Below, one piece after another: positions 25,160 to 31,641 of a stretch of 64,000 nt of DNA (positions within the stretch are counted from its first letter, which is position 1; every line of letters begins with the position of its first letter). A model generated the notes under the pieces. That model made no database searches. It was not told the origin of the DNA and worked only from the letters and a program-made list of their open reading frames with translations. The position numbers were made by a program, and so were the translations under genes. Source of the stretch: Geothrix fermentans DSM 14018. GTDB lineage: Bacteria; Acidobacteriota; Holophagae; Holophagales; Holophagaceae. The DNA lies in contig NZ_AUAU01000016.1 in the NCBI RefSeq assembly GCF_000428885.1, positions 1-64,000 on the forward strand, in the 5' to 3' direction.

Positions 25160-26346
25160 GGCTCCTCCTGAAGGATTCCCTGAAGGACTCTCCGCCGGGC
25201 GGCGTCCCGCTGGCGCTGTTTGTATTCGGAATGGGATGCAGGACCAGATCGTGAGCTTTGGAACCCTGATTGTTCCATCACTTGGACTTCATGTGCGAAG
25301 AAGAAAGTAAACTCCTCCTGCTCCTGGATCAACTCTGGAATGCCGGCGAGGGCCGCAAGGTCCCCCTGCCCCAGGCCCCGGAGGCGCTCCTGGAGGGTCT
25401 CCAGGGCCGAGGTGCCGGGACCTGGAAGGCGGATCAGGGTGCGCGCCGTGAACTGGATGGCTGAGTAATCCTTACTGGAAAACGGGTTCTGTTCAATCCC
25501 GCCGCTCTTGAGGGCCAGGGCCCGGCTGAGGGCCTCGCGATCCGAGGGGCTCAGGTCCTGGATCTGGAACATGGGCGGCAGGGTCTCCGTCCAGGCCGCC
25601 AGGGCCTCCAGGTCGATCATCAGGTTCCGGCTCCGGCTGGGCTTGATGTGGGTGGGCATCAGCACGTGGTGGTCCAGCAGGAAGCGGATGACCATGAGCA
25701 CGCCCAGGCGGTCCTCGGCCACGAAGCGGATGCCGATCTGGTCGTAGATGGTCTCGGCCACGTTCTCGGGCTTGTGGAGCATCTTGAGGAGCATGGAGAC
25801 GCGGTCCTTGTTCTCCTTGCGCTCCACCGCCACCAGCGGCACCTCGTAGGCGCCCCGCAGCAGCCAGCGCCCGCCCTCGCACACGAGGAACTGGTCGTAG
25901 CGGTCGAAGACCTGGCGCTGGATCTCGGGCAGGAAGCGCAGGTTCACGTTGTGGTCCACGTGGAAGAGGGTGTGCATCACCCGCAGCACCGCGCAGGACC
26001 AGCGGCCGTCCAGGGTCCGCGGGCGCTCCGAGGCCCAGACCAGGAGGTCGAGGGGATCCTCCAGGGTCCGCAGCTCCCGCGGCACATGGAGGCAGGTCCC
26101 CTCCAGCACCACGCCCTCCAGGAAGTCGATGGCGTCTTCGTAGACGCGCCCCACGTGGGCCCGGTGGGCGGGGTTGCCCATGTCGTACCCGTAGTTCAGG
26201 GCGAAGGTCCAGGCCTCCTCGTGGGACTGGATGCGCAGGCCCTCCAGGTCGATGGGCGATCCCCCGCCCAGGATCACCTTCGTGACCTCCGGGGGCATGG
26301 GGAACAGAGCATGGTGGCGCATGACGTCGAGCATCTTTACCAGCAT
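25153..26346 (-). CDS. Uncharacterised protein with weak RelA/SpoT-like segment
   Basis: A 397-residue soluble protein that I cannot assign with certainty. A central stretch (about residues 175-235) reads KDRVSMLLKMLHKP, ETIYDQIGIRFVAED, then RFLLDHHVLMPTHIKPSRSRN, which is laid out like the synthetase domain of RelA/SpoT proteins (Ser-Ile-x-x-Lys, then Ile-Tyr-Asp-x-Ile-Gly-Ile-Arg). The following DYI and NGYQSLH motifs are not evident, so (p)ppGpp synthesis should not be assumed. It is the first gene of an apparent operon with STAS and REC-SpoIIE genes, overlapping STAS by 7 bases. Confidence 0.6.
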   Translation of the reverse strand: MLVKMLDVMRHHALFPMPPEVTKVILGGGSPIDLEGLRIQSHEEAWTFALNYGYDMGNPAHRAHVGRVYEDAIDFLEGVVLEGTCLHVPRELRTLEDPLDLLVWASERPRTLDGRWSCAVLRVMHTLFHVDHNVNLRFLPEIQRQVFDRYDQFLVCEGGRWLLRGAYEVPLVAVERKENKDRVSMLLKMLHKPENVAETIYDQIGIRFVAEDRLGVLMVIRFLLDHHVLMPTHIKPSRSRNLMIDLEALAAWTETLPPMFQIQDLSPSDREALSRALALKSGGIEQNPFSSKDYSAIQFTARTLIRLPGPGTSALETLQERLRGLGQGDLAALAGIPELIQEQEEFTFFFAHEVQVMEQSGFQSSRSGPASHSEYKQRQRDAARRRVLQGILQEEPC

Positions 26347-26363
26347 TCCTCAGTATGAATCAT

Positions 26364-26396
26364 AAAAAAACGGGGCGCCCATGAAATGGCGCCCCG
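26364..26396 (-). terminator. Intrinsic terminator after atpE
   Basis: Read leftward, GGGGCGCC-ATTTCATG-GGCGCCCC is followed by a run of seven T. It lies 19 bases after the atpE stop and ends before the start of the next leftward gene. Confidence 0.9.
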
Positions 26397-26414
26397 TCCT
26401 GGATCGTTCGGGTC

Positions 26415-26714
26415 CTACTTGATGGCGAAGGCGGCGACGAGCACGTAGATCACGAGGGCCTCGATGAGGGCCAGGCCGATGATCATGGTGGTGCGGATGT
26501 TGCCGGCGGCCTGGGGATTGCGGGCCACGCCCTCGCAGGCGGCGACCACGGCCTTGCCCTGGGCCAGACCGCAGCCGGCGGCCGCGATGGCGAGGGAGAG
26601 GTGGGCCACGAACTGGCCTTCGAAGAGGCTCTTGGTGGCGGCGGCGGGGGCGCCCTGCGCGAAGGCGACGGCGGCCAGGGTGAAGAGGAAGGCGGTGGTG
26701 AGGAACTTCTTCAT
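26415..26714 (-). CDS. atpE: ATP synthase F0 subunit c
   Basis: A 99-residue c-ring subunit. An N-terminal extension resembling a signal peptide (residues 1-20, ending AFAQG) precedes the two-helix hairpin: LSLAIAAAGCGLAQGKA, the polar loop ARNPQA, and LALIEALVIYVLVAAF with the ion-binding Glu. Q and polar residues of the sodium type are not clearly seen, so protons are the likely ion. It lies 158 bases downstream of atpB with a strong hairpin module between, and ends at an intrinsic terminator. Confidence 0.93.
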   Translation of the reverse strand: MKKFLTTAFLFTLAAVAFAQGAPAAATKSLFEGQFVAHLSLAIAAAGCGLAQGKAVVAACEGVARNPQAAGNIRTTMIIGLALIEALVIYVLVAAFAIK

Positions 26715-26795
26715 GGTGGTGCTCCTAGGTGGTGCCCTCGGGGTTCGGAATCCCTCGGACAGTTGTGGTAACGAGAATGGATGGCGGCAAGGAGG

Positions 26796-26872
26796 CCAGG
26801 CTTAGCCTGGGCGACGCGCCGGGGGGTCCCGGGGGGGCCTTTGCCCGCTGCGCGGGCACCCCCCGGACAGCA
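26796..26872 (-). repeat. GC-rich double-hairpin module downstream of atpB
   Basis: Read leftward it has GCTGTCCGGGGGG, a small hairpin GCCCGCGCAGCGGGC, then CCCCCCCGGGACCCCCC, then the hairpin CCAGGCTAAGCCTGG. The same order of parts occurs right after nuoN (28392-28465). It may stabilise or partly end the transcript between atpB and atpE. Confidence 0.6.
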
Positions 26873-27604
26873 CTAATGCTCGTGCGAGACGGCGCCGCTC
26901 AGGTAGATGGTCGCCAGCATCGTGAACACGAAGGTCTGGATGAGGCCGAAGAAGAGGCCCAGGAACATCATGGGGATGGGCAGGAGGATGGGCAGCAGGC
27001 CGAAGAAGATGCCGGCCACCACGTGCTCGCCCGCGATGTTGCCGAAGAGACGGAGCGAATGGCTGAGGATGCGGCTGAGGAGGCCCAGGATCTCCAGCGG
27101 GAACATGAGGGGGGCCAGCCACCAGATGGGGCCGGCGAAGTGGGCCCAGTACTTCACGAACCCCTGCTCCTTCATGCCGTGGAAGTTGTAGTAGCCGAAC
27201 ACCACGAGGGCCGCGCCCAGGGTCACGTTCCAGTTGCTGGTGCCGGGGCTCAGGGCCGGAAGCAGGCCGAAGAGGTTGTTGAAGAAGACGAACAGCGCCA
27301 TGGTCCCGATGAAGGGCAGGTAGCGCTCGCCGTGGTGGGCGATGTTGTCGTTGATCATGCCCTTGAGCCACTCCACCACGCCCTCGAACATCTGCTGGAG
27401 GGGACCGGGGATCCGGGCCAGGTTCTTCCGCACCAGCGCGGTGATGAGCATGGCCAGGAGGGCGGCCAGGGCGGCGTTGAGCAGGTGGTCGTAGCGCTCG
27501 ATGACGGACAGCGCGGCCCCGTGGGCGAAGCCGGGCCAGGGATGGCGGGCCAGCCCCAGGACCTGGGTGAGCCACTGGGCGAGCAACGATGCGTGGTGTT
27601 CCAT
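26873..27604 (-). CDS. atpB: ATP synthase F0 subunit a
   Basis: A 243-residue membrane protein forming the ion channel half of F0. The functionally essential Arg is in helix 4-5 context RILSHSLRLFGNIAGEHVV, and the C-terminal helix ends FVFTMLATIYLSGAVSHEH. An early segment (VVEWLKGMINDNIAH) is typical of bacterial subunit a. It follows atpI by 16 bases. The b subunit and all F1 genes are absent from the window. Confidence 0.94.
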   Translation of the reverse strand: MEHHASLLAQWLTQVLGLARHPWPGFAHGAALSVIERYDHLLNAALAALLAMLITALVRKNLARIPGPLQQMFEGVVEWLKGMINDNIAHHGERYLPFIGTMALFVFFNNLFGLLPALSPGTSNWNVTLGAALVVFGYYNFHGMKEQGFVKYWAHFAGPIWWLAPLMFPLEILGLLSRILSHSLRLFGNIAGEHVVAGIFFGLLPILLPIPMMFLGLFFGLIQTFVFTMLATIYLSGAVSHEH

Positions 27605-27620
27605 CTCGGTCGGACCTCAA

Positions 27621-28013
27621 TCAGGCGGCGTCTTCGGGTTTCTGGAAGGCCAGGCGCAGCGCTTCCAGCAGGATACCGGCCACAAAGAGGAGCACCCCCA
27701 TGGCCAGCGGCAGGGCTTCCGCCGGGTACCTCCCCATCATCCCACGCAGCACCAGCGCGATCAACGCCAGTTTGCCCATGGACAGGAAGCCGTAGAGCCA
27801 CCTCCGGCGCACGGAGGGCGTCAGCATCCGAGCCGTCAGGAGACGGTGGAGGGTCCAGAAGGCCAGGCTGGCCAGGGCCCCCACGGCGAAGGCCAGGGCG
27901 GCCGTCCAGGAGCGCAGGAAGCCCCACAGGGGGATGCCCAGGAGCCCCAGGATCACCATGGCGCCGGTCACGCGGCGGAGGTGGTCCTCGCCCTCGCCGC
28001 TAGCCGCGTTCAT
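27621..28013 (-). CDS. atpI: ATP synthase subunit I-like membrane protein
   Basis: A 130-residue protein with four hydrophobic segments (about residues 17-35, 37-55, 73-90 and 100-117), placed directly before atpB and overlapping atpZ by 14 bases. Size, topology and position match AtpI, which assists c-ring assembly. Sequence conservation in this family is low, so the name rests mainly on context. Confidence 0.7.
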   Translation of the reverse strand: MNAASGEGEDHLRRVTGAMVILGLLGIPLWGFLRSWTAALAFAVGALASLAFWTLHRLLTARMLTPSVRRRWLYGFLSMGKLALIALVLRGMMGRYPAEALPLAMGVLLFVAGILLEALRLAFQKPEDAA

Positions 28014-28299
28014 CGGGGTCCTTCCCTTCCCTGCCCTCGTCCTGGAGCCGCTTCAGCTCCTCCTCGTCCCGCTTGGCCATGCGCCGGTTCACCTTGTAGA
28101 GCTCCCAGAAAGCCGCGGCAATGCCCCAGGCCAGGCCGGCCCACTGGCCCACGGCCGGCCGCCCGAACCAGCCACCGATCCAGCGGCCCAGGAAGAACCC
28201 CAGGGCGATGCAGAGGGGGAAGGTGAGGCCCAGGGACATGAGGTCCCCCCAGACCGCCCGCTCCCCAGGATCTGCGTCCCCGCCGCGCTTGAAAATCAC
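28000..28299 (-). CDS. AtpZ/AtpQ-type small membrane protein
   Basis: A 99-residue protein with two membrane helices (MSLGLTFPLCIALGFFLGRW and GLAWGIAAAFWELY) separated by a glycine-rich turn, and a charged C-terminal tail, as in AtpZ proteins encoded at the head of F0 operons. The GTG start used here lies only 10 bases after an intrinsic terminator; an in-frame ATG at 28239, preceded by GGGGGGA, would give 79 residues and is a serious alternative. Confidence 0.72.
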   Translation of the reverse strand: MIFKRGGDADPGERAVWGDLMSLGLTFPLCIALGFFLGRWIGGWFGRPAVGQWAGLAWGIAAAFWELYKVNRRMAKRDEEELKRLQDEGREGKDPDERG

Positions 28300-28308
28300 C
28301 GCCCCCCC

Positions 28309-28338
28309 AAAAAGAAAAGGCGCGGGTCGCCCCGCGCC
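28309..28338 (-). terminator. Intrinsic terminator between nuoN and the atp genes
   Basis: Read leftward, the perfect stem GGCGCGGG-CGA-CCCGCGCC is followed by TTTTCTTTTT. It would stop transcription coming from the nuo operon just before atpZ. Confidence 0.8.
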
Positions 28339-28391
28339 CCCCAGTGTAAGCCGAGGCCTTCAGACCACACGCCCCGTTCGATGCGCTAAAG

Positions 28392-28465
28392 AAGAAGCCC
28401 GGCTTAGCCGGGCTTCTTCGCGGGGGCCCGGGGGTATGCGCGCAGCGCGAAACCCCCGGACAGCA
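28392..28465 (-). repeat. GC-rich double-hairpin module downstream of nuoN
   Basis: Directly after the nuoN stop, read leftward: GCTGTCCGGGGG, a small GCGC-TGC-GCGC hairpin, CCCCCGGGCCCCCG, then a 27-base palindrome (28392-28418) with core AAGCCCGGCTAAGCCGGGCTT followed by a pyrimidine-rich tail. The parts and their order match the module after atpB. The last hairpin may itself terminate. Confidence 0.65.
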
Positions 28466-29929
28466 TCACACCCAGGTGATCTTCGCGGCCCAATCCACCA
28501 GCCAGGGCCCGAAGGCCGTGGCCACCAGGACCAGGGCGCAGGCCAGGCTCACGATGAAGACCGAGGAGGCGCCCATGGGGGCGGCCTCGCCTTCGGGCTC
28601 GCGGAAGTACATCTGGGCGACGACGCCCAGGTAGTAGTAGGCGCCCACGACGCTGGTCAGCAGCGCGATGGTCGTGAGGGTGACGAAGCCCTGCTCGATG
28701 GCCAGCTTGAAGAGGAAGAACTTGCCGAAGAAGCCCGCCAGGGGCGGGATGCCGGCCAAGCTCAGCAGGAAGATCATCATCGCGAACGCCAGCACGGGGT
28801 GCTTGCGGCCCAGGCCCCGGAAGTCCTCGATGCGCTCGCCCTCGCCCTTGCCCTGGAGGTAGATCACCACGGCGAAGGCGCCCGTGTTCATCACGAGGTA
28901 GATGAGCATGTAGAGCCAGACGACCTGCGCCCCGGCCTTGGGATCGCCGGACAGGACGCCCAGCAGCATGTAGCCCACATGGGCGATGCTGGAATAGGCC
29001 AGCAGGCGCTTCATGCTCTCCTGCCGAACGGCGGTGACATTGCCCAGGATCATGCTGGCGCCGGCGATGTAGCTGAGGGGCATGACCCAGTCGCCGGACA
29101 CGCCATGGAGCCCCGCGCCGAACACCCGCAGGAAGGCGGCCAGGGCGGCGGCCTTGGGGGCCGTGGCCATGAACAGGGTGATGGGCGTGGGGGCGCCTTC
29201 GTAGGCGTCCGGCGACCACATGTGGAAGGGGACGGCCGCGACCTTGAAGGCCATGCCCATCAGCACCATCAGCACGCCGGAGAACACCAGGAGGTTGCTG
29301 GTGGTGGGCGTGAGGGCCAGGGCCTGGTTGAGATCCGCCAGGTTAGTGGTGGCCCCGCCGCTGGCGCCATAGAGCAGGCTGATGCCGTAGACGAGGATGC
29401 CGCTGGAGAAGGCCCCCAGAAGGAAATACTTCACGCCCGCTTCCACGCTGGTGGCGCGGTCCCGCAGGTAGGCCACCAGGATGTAGATGCAGATGGCCAT
29501 CAGCTCGAGGCTGAAGTAGACGGAGATCAGGTCCGAGGCGCCGCAGAGGAAGAGCATGCCCGCCAGGGAGAACAGGATCAGGGCGTAGTACTCCACGGTC
29601 TGCTGCTTGAGGCTGTTGAGCAGCTTGACGCTGAGGGACACGGTGACCGCGGCGCCCAGCACGCAGAGCATCTGGAAGCCCCGGGTGAGGCCGTCCATGC
29701 GGAACATGCGGGAGAAGCCCTCGCCGTCGGGCGTGCGGCCGATCAACATGGCGGTGATGGCGAGCACCACCAGGGTGATGGGCGCCCAGCGGTGCTTCTC
29801 CGTGCGGTTGAAGAAGAGGTCGCCGGGCCACAGCATGAGCGTGGCCACGACCATCAGGAAGAGTTGGGGCGTGATGAGATGCGTGTCCCTAAGGAGCGCA
29901 TCCAGGAGCCCCTGCGCGAAGCCGCTCAT
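28466..29929 (-). CDS. nuoN: Complex I subunit N
   Basis: A 487-residue antiporter-like membrane subunit with about 14 helices. The conserved functional region ELMAICIYILVAY and the central segment AAVPFHMWSPDAYEGAPTP, with its broken helix and Lys/Glu residues for proton movement, are present. The start overlaps the nuoM stop (TGATG). It is the last gene of the nuo operon and is followed by two hairpin structures. Confidence 0.95.
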   Translation of the reverse strand: MSGFAQGLLDALLRDTHLITPQLFLMVVATLMLWPGDLFFNRTEKHRWAPITLVVLAITAMLIGRTPDGEGFSRMFRMDGLTRGFQMLCVLGAAVTVSLSVKLLNSLKQQTVEYYALILFSLAGMLFLCGASDLISVYFSLELMAICIYILVAYLRDRATSVEAGVKYFLLGAFSSGILVYGISLLYGASGGATTNLADLNQALALTPTTSNLLVFSGVLMVLMGMAFKVAAVPFHMWSPDAYEGAPTPITLFMATAPKAAALAAFLRVFGAGLHGVSGDWVMPLSYIAGASMILGNVTAVRQESMKRLLAYSSIAHVGYMLLGVLSGDPKAGAQVVWLYMLIYLVMNTGAFAVVIYLQGKGEGERIEDFRGLGRKHPVLAFAMMIFLLSLAGIPPLAGFFGKFFLFKLAIEQGFVTLTTIALLTSVVGAYYYLGVVAQMYFREPEGEAAPMGASSVFIVSLACALVLVATAFGPWLVDWAAKITWV

Positions 29930-31620
29930 CAGTGGCCTCCGCCGTGGCCATGAGTTTCGGGGGCAGGAGTTTCGTGGACGGGCGCCTCGTGGCCGGCAGG
30001 AGCGGCTTCATGGCCCGCCGGGGCGGATTCCTCGTGATGGGCCGGGGCGGCCATGCCCTGCATGCCGACCTTGGCGGCGGCGGCCTGCTGGGCGGCGAGG
30101 GCCTGGGCGGCGTGGAAGCCGGGGGTGATCTGCTCGACGAGCTTCTTCACCGGCGCGTCCATCACGTCCATTACCGGCTTGGGATACATGCCGATCCAGA
30201 AGGCGACCACCACCAGGGGCGCGAAGTAGAGCACCTCGCGGAGGTTGAGGTCGGCCATCTTCTCGTTGACGGGGGTGATGGATCCGAACATCACGCGCTG
30301 GTACATCCACAGCAGGTAGGCGGCGCCGAGGATGATGCCCAGGGTGGCGACGACCGCGGCCCAGGGGAAGGCCTGGAAGGCGCCCATGAGGACCACGCCC
30401 TCGCCGATGAACCCGTTCAGCAGGGGCAGGCCCAGGCTGCTCATGGTCATGATCATGAAGATGGTGGCGTAGATGGGCATGTTCTTCGACAGGCCGCCGA
30501 AGTCCGCGATCATGCGGGTGTGCCGGCGCTCGTAGACGACGCCCACCGCGAGGAAGAGCCCGCTGGTGCTGATGCCGTGGTTGATCATCTGGAGCATGCC
30601 GCCCTTGATGCCGTAGGGGTTCAGGGCGAAGAGGCCCAGCATGCAGATGCCGAGGTGGCTCACGGAAGAGTAGGCCACCAGCTTCTTCATGTCCTTCTGG
30701 ATCATGGCCACCAGCGCGCCGTAGATGATGCCGATGAGGGACAGGATGAGAAAGGGCTTCAGCAGCATCTTGGTGGCGTCGGGCAGGATGGGCAGCAGGA
30801 ACCGGACGAAGCCGTAGGTGCCCATCTTCAGGAGGATGGCCGCCAGGATGACGGAGCCGGCCGTGGGCGCCTGCACGTGGGCGTCCGGCAGCCAGGTGTG
30901 GAAGGGGAACATCGGGACCTTGATGGCGAAGCCGATGAAGAAGGCCAGCGCCAGGAGGATCTGGTAGGTCTTGCTCTGCTGGGCGATGATCGGCGCCATG
31001 GCCTGGAAGCTGGCCAGAGAGAAGTCATAGGCGCCCGTGGCCTGGTGCTGCAGGAAGTAGATGGCCAGGATCGCCACCAGCATCAGCACGCCGCCCGCCA
31101 GGGTGTAGAGGAAGAGCTTGATGGCGGCGTAGAGCTTCTGCGGGCCGCCCCAGATGGCGATGAGGAAGTACATCGGCACCAGCATCACTTCCCAGAACAG
31201 GTAGAAGAGGAACATGTCCTGGGTGATGAACACGCCCAGCATGGCCGTCTGGAGGACCAGCATCCAGATGTAGTACTCCTTGTGGCGCTCGGTGATGGAG
31301 CTGAAGGAGCAGGCGATGGCGATGGGGCCGATGAAGGTGGTCAGCAGCCAGAGCAGGAGGCTGATGCCGTCCATGCCGACGCTGAACTTCACGCCGATGG
31401 CGGGGATCCAGTTCCAGGCGTGGGCCCACTGGACGGCGTCGCTGGTCCGGTCATAGGCGAACCAGAAGATGGCGCTCAACAGGAAGCTGGCGATCATCAC
31501 CAGGAGGGAGCCGATCTCGAAGACCCGGCGCTGGTCCTTGGGCACGAGAAGCAGGACCAGCGCCCCCAGAAGGGGCAGAAAGGTCGCCACCAGCATCAGT
31601 GTCGTGTTTGCGGTGAACAT
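29929..31620 (-). CDS. nuoM: Complex I subunit M with His-rich tail
   Basis: A 563-residue antiporter-like proton-pumping subunit. MFLFYLFWEVMLVPMYFLI and KVPMFPFHTWLPDAHVQAPT carry the conserved Glu and Lys residues. The last 36 or so residues (from about 527) form a hydrophilic tail rich in His, Ala, Pro and Glu, with APAGHE repeated and ending HGHGGGH; usual NuoM proteins end soon after the last helix. GGAG lies five bases before the ATG. It ends one base into the nuoN start. Confidence 0.94.
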   Translation of the reverse strand: MFTANTTLMLVATFLPLLGALVLLLVPKDQRRVFEIGSLLVMIASFLLSAIFWFAYDRTSDAVQWAHAWNWIPAIGVKFSVGMDGISLLLWLLTTFIGPIAIACSFSSITERHKEYYIWMLVLQTAMLGVFITQDMFLFYLFWEVMLVPMYFLIAIWGGPQKLYAAIKLFLYTLAGGVLMLVAILAIYFLQHQATGAYDFSLASFQAMAPIIAQQSKTYQILLALAFFIGFAIKVPMFPFHTWLPDAHVQAPTAGSVILAAILLKMGTYGFVRFLLPILPDATKMLLKPFLILSLIGIIYGALVAMIQKDMKKLVAYSSVSHLGICMLGLFALNPYGIKGGMLQMINHGISTSGLFLAVGVVYERRHTRMIADFGGLSKNMPIYATIFMIMTMSSLGLPLLNGFIGEGVVLMGAFQAFPWAAVVATLGIILGAAYLLWMYQRVMFGSITPVNEKMADLNLREVLYFAPLVVVAFWIGMYPKPVMDVMDAPVKKLVEQITPGFHAAQALAAQQAAAAKVGMQGMAAPAHHEESAPAGHEAAPAGHEAPVHETPAPETHGHGGGH

Positions 31621-31641
31621 GGGGACTCCGACCAATGAGGG

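Noticed and set aside
25153-26346. Calling the gene a (p)ppGpp synthetase
   Set aside because: Only the first part of the motif layout is present; the DYI and NGYQSLH motifs and the hydrolase HD motif are not seen.
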